Origin: Penelope pileata
Taxonomy: Eukaryota; Chordata; Aves; Galliformes; Cracidae
NCBI GenBank assembly: GCA_013396635.1
Contig: WBMW01003834.1
Span: 1,033,764 to 1,097,763 of the forward strand
Length of the DNA: 64,000 bases
Direction of reading: 5' to 3'
The position numbers and the translations under genes were made by a program. The notes under the pieces were generated by a model. It was not told the origin of the DNA and did no database searches. It saw only the letters and a list, made by a program, of their open reading frames with translations. Position 1 is the stretch's first letter. Each line of letters starts with the position of its first letter. Below are positions 36,980-48,440 of the stretch, piece by piece.

Positions 36980-36998
36980 TTTTTTTTTTTTTTTTTTT
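36980..36998. repeat. Poly-T tract, 19 bp
   Basis: An uninterrupted T run. It creates a lysine run in a minus-strand frame (36815-37060) that is therefore not regarded as a gene. Confidence 0.9.
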
Positions 36999-39900
36999 GT
37001 GAGGTGAGAGAGTATTCTAATTCCTCTAACAACAGCATGGTTAAATCGAAATGACTTCAAAAAATCCTTAACTTACATAGATAAAGATAGAAATCTAATC
37101 AGCTAGTATTGCATCTAATTAATTTTATCCATTATATCCTACTATTCTCACATAGGTTCTTGTGTACAGTATAAGCTCTTCTCTACAGAAATATTATTGT
37201 ATCTGTGTTTTTGATAGGTCTGCTACTCACATTGTGAATTTATCAAGCAAGAGTCAGTTATCAAGCTCAGTTTGAATCAATGCATATAAAACCTTTATCC
37301 TGTACTACACTGTAGTTTATCTTCTACTTAGAGTGAGTTCTTGTTAGGTTCTCATCTGTGTAGTTCTACAGCATGAGTAGAAATTATTCTGCTTTACGCC
37401 ATCTAAGAATCTAGGAAGAGGCGAAAATCAGTTACATAATTCAAGAGGGCTTTTTTTCACTGAGGACTCCCAACTTCTTAGAGAGCTGAGGGAAACTGAC
37501 CTTGTCTCCTAGTATGCTTAGTACAGAAAAGGTATGTTGGATACAGATGGCCTTTTTCATATGTTTTCATGTGAGAAACTCTTAAATAATACAGTTTATT
37601 GGATACATTCTTGGGAGTCTCCAGACCTTGATACCTTCCTTGAAATTGTGGATGTATCACGTAAATGTCTTAAAATCTGTCTGGCAACACCATAAGAAAC
37701 TTTTTTCTAGCAATTTCTAGTGGAATTAAAGTGTTTGTGTGCTCTGGAAGCTGTCAGGCAAGTTGACCCTGTGCTTGCCTGAGCTGCTCTCTCATTGTTA
37801 AATGCGTTGGATGAGAAGCTCTTTCTTCAGCGTGTCAACAGGAAGGACAACCACTCATAACCCAGGAAAGGAAATGTGTTTGCTATATTCTCCTCTGCTC
37901 TTCTCATCAAAATGTTTTCCGAGGCTCGTTCAGACAGAATACTTTGACAGGAAATTGTCTGCGTCTTTTGGCCCCAAATAGTCTTCCTCAGGCCAGTACA
38001 GGGCTTGTGTCTTTTGAAATTGACTGTTCTGCATCTTCTATTTTACAGTTATTTTGTATTTTGTAGGAGAGAATTCATGATCGTTTTTCTCACACTGAAG
38101 AACTTTAGTCTTTCTCTGCACTGGGATATAAAGAATGAGTTTTGAAGATTATAAGAATGGAAAACTGTACTAGGATAGTTTCTACTATGCTATTATGCTG
38201 GCAAGTATGGAAATTGTAGGTTTGAACCTGAATGTAGTTAGCATGAATTTCAGCCCTAGTGGTTCATCAGGTATCTGTTCTCACTAACTCTCTCTCAAAT
38301 TAATGTAGTTATTGTATTTTTATCATATTAAGGCTTAATACAGTGGAAAACTGGAGAAATCCATTTTTTGTTGATGTCTGATACATGTTCAATCTGAAGC
38401 AATTGTGCATTGTCCACAGAAATGGTCTCACACGAAGCATGTTCCTTAACTGTAAGGCTTATGGCAAAATAATACTAAGTGTAGCAGATGCTAGCTCTAG
38501 GTCTCTGCATATCATGGCTCTTGGAACAAATGTCATCTGGTCTAAAAATAAATCCCAGTTGGAACATGAGATCTAAGGAATTTGGATCCTAGAGAGAAGT
38601 GAATACAGAAAAGCATTGTATAGTTGGATCTGTTGCAGATGGGGGGTTGGTGAGTACTGAAAATGAGAGTTCAGATCCATAATCTAACATTGCGACATGA
38701 AGCTGCATGTATTGAAGTTCCTGGGTTAGTTTGGCATGTAGAGTTTCACAAAGAAGCAGAAGGTCATCTGTTTTTTTGCATAAAAGCAACAATCCAAGCT
38801 TACTCTGGGAATTGAAGCACGTTGCTGCAATGTAAGCTGCTTTTTATGCCTGTTTTTAATGATATTTAATGATAAAACTGTTCATACCTACCAAATAGCA
38901 CACTTGCATGTGTGGCTTCCACCCTTGCAGCTTTGGCTGTGTGTTTCTCTGTGCGTGGAAACAGGAAAGGGTTTACTGACCTACCGCCTCTGAAAGGTGC
39001 TTACTGTTCATTCAGTGATGGCCTCGAGATTTTCAAAACAAAATTTATTCGTGAAAGTCCTTCAGTGAGCCTCTTTTCAACAAGGAGGTGAGAGTTCCCT
39101 TTAAAAACAAGCCGTTTTACGTTTCCATCTTTAAAAGGTTGTTACGACACTTGTGTTTAGATCCAAGGAATGTTGTGTGCAGAAGGACATAAAAGCAAGT
39201 CATTGTTGGCTTGCATTTGTATGCAAGCATACCCAAGTGACATACAAACTCAGAAAGATGTACTTTGCTTGGAAATCTGTCTTATTTATGCTGTCAGTTC
39301 TACTTCTTCCGAGGTGGTGAGTTCTGTTGAGTGCCTCTCCCTCTCCTTTCCTGTGGACGCATTAATCTGCAGGAGCTAGAAGGCATCTTTTGGCACCCCC
39401 CAGCACTCACTGTTTCTGTCACATGGCAAGAATCACTGCAGGCAGGTCACCCAGATTAATGTAATCCATGCTGATCTGAAGCACCATAGCACATACTACA
39501 GATTAGTTCCTCATTGCTGATTATAGCTGACCTCTTTTTCAGACATGCCCTTACATTTTACCTTACAAAAAATATAAGGCACAACCAAGCATCCTATTAA
39601 TTACTCTCTTTAATACCTGTCATGCTTTGACCTTTTGGCACTGCCTTTCTAAGAAAGGACAATATAGAGATTCAAAAGGATGTCTTACTCAAAGATGGAA
39701 GGAGATCATGTGATGCTCTGCTTAGTTCCTAAAGCTCTTGTCTATGAATACTTCTCTATTATGAATAGTTAATGATTTCCATCTCACTAAAGTGCAGAGT
39801 AACAGAAATGCAACCAACTACTATAATGAAGCACACCATTTCATTAGATGGGCCCTCCCATCTAAGATGAACTGGAAGCATATGCATCTTCATTTTGTGT

Positions 39901-40599
39901 CTTCTGGGCCAGTTCACAAGATTAGAATTTCAATATTTTTTTTCTCCTGAAATAAGTCTTTATAAATACTTAAAACGAATGCATTATATGTACTTAGTTT
40001 GTGCATTGCCAGCATTGCATAAAAAATAAAGAACCTTGCATTTCTCTGTCCATATCTGCTGATGAGGAAAATATAGTTCTGGGACTTCAGCTGCAGTTTT
40101 TGCGATGTCAAAAAACTACCTACGTTGCTTACCAAGCAGAAACAGATCAAGCCTCTTGAATGGCAGTGCAGAAAGCTGTGTGGGTTAGTACACCTGGCAT
40201 AATTTGTACTATTCTAATGTATTTTTTTAAATCTTGTTACTGGGAAATTGCATTGCAGTTTCTGATCGGGACTCCCTATCCTGATGTCTGACTCCCTTGT
40301 CATCCAAGGTGAATGGACTGAGCCACAAAAAGAGACCTGTAGAGAGACCTCTAGCTATTTACTTCAGTAGATATTCCCAGTTCCTTGCAGAAAATAAAAA
40401 GAAGGCAAGACATGTTTTATTTAAATATAGGCAAACTTCTTCCATCGGATTACTACAGCAACAAAGGAATACGTACAGCTTCAGGCTTTTCAATTGGCAT
40501 TATCCATTACCTGCTGAGGTCATCAGAAGATAAAATGAAATAACCACATTTTCCTTTTGTTCTAGTTCAATAGTTTTCCTTTTGCTTCTGCTCACAAAC

Positions 40600-41133
40600 A
40601 CCTCTGTTCTGGTTTGAGCAGGCAGGCCTGGAAACCCCACACAGCCTTTCGCTCACCCCCCCTCTCCTCCCAGCTGGGATGGGGGAGAGAATCGAGAAAT
40701 AAGGTAGAACTTGTGGGTTGAGATAAAAACTATTTACTAACAGAAAGAGGAAAATAGAGTACAATAACAGTAATGATAATTATATACAAAACAAGTGATT
40801 GTACAAAGCAATCGCTCACCGACCACGACTGATGCTTAGCCAATCCCCAAGCAAACGGGCCCTCCCCGCTCACTTCCCTTCCTTATATTACATGATGTCA
40901 TATGGTATGGAATATCCCTTTGGTCAGTTTGGGTCAGCTGCCCCGTTCTTGTCCCCTCCCAGCTCCCTGCGGCCGCCCCAGCCTCTTCACTCTCCTGGCA
41001 GAGACATACAAATGTCCTTGGTTCTGTTCAGCGTTGCCGGGTGTTACCAGCCTTGTTTTCTTTCTAGAACCAAAACACAGCTTTGTAGCAGACACTAAGA
41101 GAGAAAGTTTCAGTTAGAAACTAAAACAACCTC
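40600..41133 (-). mobile_element. Second solo LTR of the same bird ERV group, with 5-bp target duplication
   Basis: The LTR proper spans 40605-41128 (524 bp), from TGTTCTGGTTTGAGCAGG to AGAAACTAAAACA. It is flanked by the direct duplication ACCTC (40600-40604 and 41129-41133). It shares with the LTR at 3258-3817 the GGGATGGGGGAGAGAATC block, the CAAAACAAGTGAT segment, the core CATATGGTATGGAATATCCC, and a following GGGTCAGCTG with a C-rich run. Read on the minus strand it keeps a TATA-like AATATAAGG near 40882-40890. Just upstream is TGATGTCA, one transition away from a cyclic-AMP response element. The AGTAAA hexamer near 40735 is a plausible weak polyadenylation signal. No internal viral genes adjoin it. 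Ends and spacing differ from the first LTR, which suggests a different subfamily and insertion time. Confidence 0.9.
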
Positions 41134-44100
41134 TCTCTTTTTTTATAACGTTTTCTCTGGAAAACTAATCCAAAAGATTAGTTTATATTGCTGTGATTTA
41201 TTCCCATATTATCTCTTTTCCAAATGTGTTAGAATGCACTCTCATTTTGTTTTTGAAATCTCTGACCTAGACTTTTTGGAAGGAAAAGTGAAAAAAGGAG
41301 GAAGTTGAAACATGATGAAAAAAATAGAAACCAAAACCAAACTAGTGGAAGTAATATTTGTTTGGAGAAACAAGAGGTATGGAAAGAGAATTACCCTGTG
41401 AAAATAGCTGTCTCGGGAAGTAGCTACTTTATCATGAAAGTAGTGTTTTGAAAATTTTCCCCTCTCCTGTTCTATGTGTAGTTGGAGACGAAATGAGTTG
41501 CTTTGTCTGAAAGATCTTAAAAGCTAATTTATACTTTAATTTACTGAAGTTACAGTTCCCTTTGAAGAACTGAACACTGATGCTTGATTCACTTGAAAAT
41601 TCTCTACAAGGTTCTTCTTTTCCCACCATCTCACTAGCTAGGATTTTAAGTCTGCTTAGTTCCTGTGATATGGCACAGTCTGAATAAGCTTGTGCCGTGA
41701 GAGTGAAATTCCATTAATTCTTTACCAGCTGTATTTATTTTGGCTCTGTCTGGAGTTATTCTGTCAGACTGCAGACTTGGTCTACTGTATAACCCTGTGC
41801 TATTCAATTTTGCTTTGGTAAAACGGTGTATCAGATAAGAGAGACTCTCTTGTGATCATGGCTATGGCTGCAAAACTGAAATATTTCCCTACAATCAAGA
41901 AGATGGTACTCGTTGTAGTTCTGAATCATGGGTAGTTTTGTCTCAGTTTCTTTGATCATACCACTGTGAGGTTCCTGGGGGAAAAAAGATTATGTACGTT
42001 CATAAAGTGGAAGAAAAACTGTTGTATTAAGCCACTCAATAAAGGCAATAGTAGGACTGCCTGAATTATAATGTACTTCTCAAGACTGAAATAAAGCCAA
42101 CATTGAAGGGGATCTTATGTATTCAGGATGCTAGTTCTAAGTGAAACTGCAAGCTGCAACTCAAAATTTGCCTGAGGAAGTTAGCCTTCTAGTTCAGTTA
42201 ATTCTGCTTTGAAGTGTCAGCAAGGTGTTAGCTGGTAATTCAGAGCACACAAAGATGCCATGCAACTTCAACAACTGCCCGTCCTGCTGGTTGATTTTCA
42301 GAGTGCTTAAGCATTCTCATCTTTCATTGCTTTCAGTACTCAATATCTCCTAAGAATCTTTCTATTACTGTCAGTGGGATTTGCATCCATCATTCTCTTT
42401 GATTCAATGCAATGATGTTCAGATCAGTGACAGTCTGACATCTGCAGCCTCCTAGTGTGAGACAAAGGACTAAAATAATACATATCTAATATAACTTTTA
42501 GATGAAGTCATCCATGGAAATAGATAATCTTCAGAACTCTATTACAGAGAAAGAATAAACCTACAGTATTATGCCTAGACTAGTTTTCATATACCTTTCA
42601 GAGAGGGATATGTTTCAAAAGATGTAGTTGATACATCCTGTATAGCATATGCTGACTCTGATGCTAACACCGATTGGCAGATGCTGGCCTGCCTCCCAGC
42701 TAGTAAGCTGAAAATTTGCAAATCGCTTTTTCTTTACTGCTCTTAGTATGTGAGAATTCATAATTTAATTTGAGCTAGAGGATGTGACATTAGCATTCTC
42801 CCAGTAACTGAAAAATATATGATATCCATGTGTTGAGAATCATATTCATTTTGCATACGTTGTCTTGTTTATTTCTTTGGCAGTTGGTTATGTTTATGAA
42901 AAGCAGACAGGCTGGTTTTATAAAAAGGATAATTTTCTTCGAGATTCATTACCTTGAAAAATTCATAAGGTAGATAAGTTGGATCTTTACATACTTGCTA
43001 GCACAGGGCATTACTATTTCTGCTAGGCAATAGGAAAGATACTGCTGCTTAATAGACTTTCTAAATTAATTTATGCTGTTCGTGTCTACCCTGTAGCAGT
43101 GTTCTCAGTGCTTTGGAAAGTACATAATTCCAAATAGAGACATTCTATCATAGTACAAGTGTTGAGATTTGATTTTATGTGCTACCCTAAGATTTACTGA
43201 AAATCTGCTTTAGGTCCTTGGAAATTTTGAGATCAGAAGACAAGCAGTCTCTGAACAAGAATGTTTGAAACTACTATGATTTGCCTATCTATCTCATCTA
43301 TCTCATAATGTTAGATCGCTCCCCCTCCTCAAGCAATTGTAACTTAATTTCTTTATATTAATTTTGATTCCTATTCAGAAAGTTTTATCTCTTCATTACA
43401 TACTGTAGCTGTAATTTAGCTTTTAAAGCATTACTGATTAAGAAAAGATTTATTTTGCTAAGTTTGACGTCATTTTTAAAATGGATAGAGACGTCTTCTA
43501 ACCTATCTCCCTCTTAACATTTTTCACCGTGTGAGCAGAACTATGCATAAGTCAATTTTGACGTTAGCAGAAGCTTTCAGAGATTTCAGAAATTTTCCTT
43601 GGATGAATTTCAAGAGCTGTTGCAGTTTATCTTTAAACAATGTTTAAGGATAGGTAGAATTTTCAAGTAATTATCAACCAGCAGTCTGGGTGTTCATGTG
43701 GGATATGATTTTGGATATCTTTTTTCTTCTGGGGAGGAATCTCAACTTCAGTTTGAAACTTCGCTCAAATTGATGTTTTTCACTTCAGAAATAAAACATC
43801 TTTTTGGCATTGGTAAATAGTTAACTTCTAGAGCTTACTCCCTCAAGAATGATTTCTATCATAACTGAATATATTTCAGCAAAAGCTTTAGTTCTTTCTG
43901 GTGACTCACGATTGCCTGACAATTTTTTTGTTGGAAATTTTTTAACAGGCTGTAGTTACAGGTAAAATAGCAGCTTTTGTATCTGTTAGACTGCTTTCTA
44001 TGCTTCATGGAAAATGAAGCTTCGTTGATGCATGTGGTGGCCAAAATTGAGCCTTAGTGCATAACATTCATTTTCTAGATGAGCCCTAGTTTGTAAGAGG

Positions 44101-44576
44101 TAGTGACCGTCAGAATCATCAAAGGCTATGCATTTAGAAAAGGAAAACAATAGCAACATATATGTAGCCTGAAGAAGGTTTGTTTTATTCATGTAGTCCT
44201 TGAGGAAAATAGTCACCAGAAAAAATCAGTTCAACCTGTATAGTCTGAAACAGTTAAGAAAATGAAAAAAAATATGGGAATGTGTCTGTCTTGGAAACTA
44301 GGAATGCAGCATAAAATTTAGTGCTTGAATATCCTCCTGTAGAGGGCATCAAAACTGAGTTAAAATGATACCTGAACTGCCTAGATATGTAGCTGAACTT
44401 CAATGCTAGACTTTTGTAGGCAAGCTTTTTGATTACTTGAGCACACCCAGTAGCTTGCTTTTTTGATAAAAATGTCCAATTTTAATATTAAGAAATTTAT
44501 TTGAATGATAGGAAGATGGATCAGTCAAATAAGTAGTTTTATTATCCAAGAGGAGCAAGAATCAATATACAGCCAT
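41134..44576. other. Unique AT-rich non-coding DNA
   Basis: About 3.4 kb with nothing recognised except a short CTAT/CTCAT simple stretch near 43288-43308. Short open frames are unremarkable. Confidence 0.6.
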
Positions 44577-45018
44577 TCATAGAATCATAGAATGGTTCAG
44601 GTTGGAAGGGACCTTAGAGATCATCTTGTTCCAACCCCCCTGCCATGGGCAAGGACACCTCCCACTAGACCAGGTTGCCCAAAGCCCCATCCAGCCTGGC
44701 TTTGAATACTTCCAGGGAGGGAGCATCAACGACTTCTCTGGGCAACCTGTTCCAGTGTCTCACCACCCTCACAGTGAAGAATTTCTTCCTTATATCCAGT
44801 CTAAATCTACCCTCTTCCAGTTTATAACCATTACCCCTTGTTCTGTCATTACCCATCCTTGTAAAAAGCCCCTCCCCAGCTTTCCTGTAGGCCCCCTTCA
44901 GGTCCTGGAAGGCTGCTATCAGGTCCCCCCGCAGCCTTCTCTTCTCCAGGCTGAAGAGTCCTAACTCTCTCAGCCTGTCCTCGTAGGGGAGGTGCTCCAG
45001 CCCTCTGATCATCGCCAT
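44577..45018 (-). mobile_element. CR1 LINE fragment, well preserved (442 bp)
   Basis: A minus-strand CR1 3' end. The plus strand opens with two copies of the 8-bp tail motif (TCATAGAATCATAGAATGG). Then comes the reverse complement of the conserved 3' end (TTCAGGTTGGAAGGGACCTT), the 3' UTR (CCATGGGCAAGGACACCTCC) and the C-terminal part of ORF2, which is still open (listed separately). The element is cut off at its 5' side near 45018. Low decay compared with the other CR1 pieces here implies it is the youngest. No target duplication is evident, as usual for CR1. Confidence 0.97.
44665..45018 (-). pseudogene. CR1 ORF2 C-terminal remnant (117 codons, open)
   Basis: The frame encodes the C-terminal tail of the CR1 reverse-transcriptase polyprotein that follows the catalytic domain. 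Recognisable family segments are LRELGLFSLEKRRLRGDLIA near residue 17, the EGRFRLDIRKKFFTVRVVRH stretch near residue 68 and NRLPREVVDAPSLEVFKARL near residue 89. It ends at the normal CR1 stop directly before the short 3' UTR. The endonuclease and the catalytic reverse-transcriptase motifs are absent because the copy is 5'-truncated. It is therefore a dead fragment despite the intact frame. The first ATG is internal to the original protein, so it is not a true start. No promoter is present. Confidence 0.93.
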
Positions 45019-47236
45019 GCTTTGTCTCCATTACTAGCATGCTTCAAAATAAGTTTAGCACAACTGCCTTTGTTACACGTATTGTAAAATTTGTAATCCA
45101 TGTAAGATTTTTTAAAACTAAAAATCACTTATTGCTGAAAGATACATCTACATAATATTGCTTTTATAAGATGAAGTTGAAGATAATTAAAACTAATATT
45201 AATAGTATGCTATCATAATAGCTTAGTATCTTCTATTGTGTTTGAGGGTCAGTTCCATGTTTGAACTAATAGAATGCATTCTCTCCTTAAAGACAATATA
45301 TCCCTCTTTTTTAATCAAGAACAGTTACTCTAAGTATAAAGTAATGAGTTAAGTTATTGGCACTAATATTGACCAATAAATTTACTATCTATGCCACTGG
45401 AAAGTAGGAGTACAGAGGCAGATAGATAGTTGCTGTATACTTTGTTGCGTGCTGCAGATAATTAGTAGAAATAATGCAGGGTAGTGTAATTATTAGTACA
45501 GGACAGAATTACTACAAATAATAGTAATTAGCAGTTCCCACAAATTTCAGATAATTTTTAACGCAAATTGCTTTTTTGGCTGAAAAATGGAAAGTACTGT
45601 GTTTAATGAATTCATTGATGTTTGTGGCATGACAGGTTGTTTGCACTCAATAGCATTTTTTCTCCTACAGAGTTGTGTAAATCATACCATTATCATATTT
45701 CTTGGATACCAGGCGAATGATCTCTGTATGTGAAGCGTTGCTAAATGCAGTGATAATACAATTGTATTTGTAAGGAGGTTATGAAATTGAATCAAATGAA
45801 ATGAAAGAACACATTTAAAGCAGAAGCACAAGGATGATGAAACAGCCAGTAAATCTGCCTCCAGGCCTTTTAGGGCAAATATAATTTTAAATGTAAACAG
45901 TACTGAGCGGCTGCTGCAGAAGATGGTGTCCTGAAACAGATAGAGGGCTTCTCTTATGGTCAATAATCAGGTCTCTTGGACACTGTCCCACTTGAGTCGG
46001 GTTATAAGCCCTCTCCAGGCAAATATTTTAAAGTGGCTTTAGCTCTGTTTGATGAACTGCTTGTCCTGCTGCATCATAAATGACAAATAGTGAGGCAGAA
46101 AATCAGTGTGTTCTCACCCAATGTTCTGTGAACTGCACGGTATTGGAAAAAATGAGACGGGCTGGCAGGGAGGGCGAAAAGATTGTAAACATCTTGGTCT
46201 TGGCACAGGATGCCCTCAGTGCTTGTCTTGAGCTAGGAGGTATTACTAGAGAGAAGGAGAAGGCACAGCAAGGTGCTACTGTGAGGGGAGCAAGGAAGAA
46301 TGATGCAGTTAGAAAGACACAAGGAAACAATGGAACCTTTCCCAAGAAAGAATACTGGCAAGGACAAATGAGTAAATAGTAAAGATGACAACTTATCAGT
46401 AAGCAAAACTTCTCAGTTACATTCATGCTCTTGTTTCAGAGGATGGATTATGGAGTCTCCCTGAGGAAGAAAGTGACTGCTACACATCTCAGTAATGGCG
46501 TATTAATGCCATGTAATGTACTAAAAGCTAATAATAGCTTCCACAGGGAGTATTGCTAAATTTAATTTCTTTAAAACCTGGAGTCAAATTTGGTGTTAAA
46601 ATGTAAGCAATTTTTGTGCTAGAATGAAATATTGTGATTAATAACTATAGCGTTATCAGTCCTAGGCATTTTGTGTTAAATACCAGAATCACAAGATTTA
46701 CTAATAAAGGTATGATTTAAAATGATTAAGATTCCATAATGCTTTTTCATTTGTGAGTTTTCTCCATTATGTGTCTTAGATTTACTTTGCAATCAGACTG
46801 CTAGATATTTTCTTTTCTGAAGGGAAGTTGGAGTTGTCATTTAGATATGTGTGGCTAATAGAAATATTGCTAGTAATAGAAATCTCACAATAAACCAACA
46901 AAAGTTGGTTTTCTTATTTCTCATACATTGCATGCATGAAGCAGTGCATATGCTCCATTTCTGAATTGAAAAGAAAGCTAACCCCAAGGAATTCATCAGC
47001 TGTCACATTTCACTCTTCATTCACTGTCGTCCTCTATGTGAAGGGGTCACATCATCCGTAGTCTTAGTGGGAATTGGACTGTTTCAGTTGCTGAAGTAGT
47101 GCCAATATCCAACAGCTGAGAATCTAGAAGTGTGGTTTTCCACTTCGTAACTGAGAGAGCAGTTGAAAGGCTGATGCTTCTTTAAAATAGACCATCAGTT
47201 CAGAATCAGCAGCAGAAAATTTGCTACAATCTATTT

Positions 47237-47254
47237 AAAAAAAAAAAAAAAAAA
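47237..47254. repeat. Poly-A tract, 18 bp
   Basis: An uninterrupted A run with no recognisable retrocopy upstream. Confidence 0.9.
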
Positions 47255-48279
47255 GTCTTCTTACTGTGTAATCATGTAATCAAAGGAGTATAATCAAAGG
47301 AACTGAAGATTTAAATCTCTTCTCCTGTATCATTGAATAATGATAGTGCGTTTTGGTATGGTGTGATCCAGCCCTATTGGACTCTGCAGGTTAGCAACAC
47401 TCTTCTTTTACTCCTAGTAACTCGCACCTCTTTGAGGAGTTTGAATCCTGATCCCTCTCTGAATATACACTTGAACTTTTTTTTTAATAGTAATAACTAA
47501 TATGGTTCTCTTTCTTCTTGAAACTTGTATTTTTTGGATCAATGTTCTAGCTAGACCTGGAGATCCCAGCTAACCTCTGCTCTGTGTGGCTTGCCATCCA
47601 TATTCCAAATCCTAAACATCTGTGGGAAATAATTCTTGAGCAGCTCCCATTACTCCGCCTCCAGTGGCCTCATTTCTGTTTCAGCATGTTGCTCTATAAA
47701 TTAAAGAGAATCCTACTGCTTTGTGCTCCATGAGGGGCAGCAGACAGCTTCCACTATCACTGTGTCTGCTGAGTTTTTGCGTGTGCCTTAAAAAAGGATA
47801 TCCATCGAGAAGGGATGGTTTGACTACACTCTGAAAGGGAAAGACTCTCTGTTTCATGCACTTATGCTCTTCAGCTTCTCTAAAAATTCAGTGTAGCTCA
47901 AATTAACTGTATGTAGCTCATTTTTAGCATCTAGAAAAAAATGAAAAAACATGGGAGGAGATCAGCTTTGTGGCTTAATTCTGTTGAATTAATAACTTAA
48001 TTAGGTGTTCAATAAAAAGCCTTCTGGAATCAATAATATGAGCCAAGTTTTCATCTTCCTTTTTTCTCAGTGAATTAGTGCTTAGCACCGAGTCCTGCTA
48101 CAAGTCCCTCTGTAGTCCTCTGCTTGAAGGAGTTCTGTTGCCATTTGGAAGTCATTCGAACATTTTCCTTGGGGTAAAAGGATTCCAGGTTTGAGTGATT
48201 CTCTCTCAGAATCCTTCTAGCCTTTCTGCACTCATGCTCTGCCTTCTGAGCCACACAGGACTGCTTCTGTGCAGGAATT

Positions 48280-48440
48280 CTTACCTCAGAAGTTACTACG
48301 TCACCCCATTTGGAAAGAGACAGCTGTCAATCAGCAGCGTCCCCTGACCCTTCCCTGTCAGCACTCGTGATGAACTTGCACCAGAAAATCCGGCTGGGAC
48401 AGCTGTCAGTCTTCTTCACTTAATTCACAGTGACTATTGA
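48280..48440. promoter_or_regulatory. Possible enhancer-like block with two GACAGCTGTC palindromes
   Basis: The ten-base palindrome GACAGCTGTC occurs exactly at 48319-48328 and again at 48398-48407, 79 bp apart. Each copy is an E-box (CAGCTG) nested between two TGACAG-type half-sites known for TALE homeodomain factors (MEIS, TGIF). A TACGTCAC element resembling a cyclic-AMP response site is at 48296-48303. The block is less AT-rich than its surroundings. That it acts as an enhancer is inference from motif content only. Confidence 0.25.

Larger units (their letters stand above)
34458..40599. other. Unique AT-rich non-coding DNA
   Basis: About 6.1 kb with no recognised gene. It holds an exact 24-bp direct repeat (35683-35706 and 36232-36255), a T tract at 36980-36998 and an A tract near 35191-35201. 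A 108-codon frame (36039-36365, plus) overlaps the second repeat copy and starts at a non-ATG codon; nothing suggests it is translated. Confidence 0.55.

Noticed and set aside
3258..41128. The two same-orientation LTRs as the ends of one 37.8-kb provirus
   Set aside because: Each LTR has its own distinct 5-bp target duplication (CATTT and ACCTC), their ends differ, and no retroviral genes lie between them. They are two independent solo LTRs.
46186..46205. miR-30-like seed TGTAAACATC, also near 9677 and 29740
   Set aside because: Only the seed region matches and no hairpin partner is present at any of the three sites.
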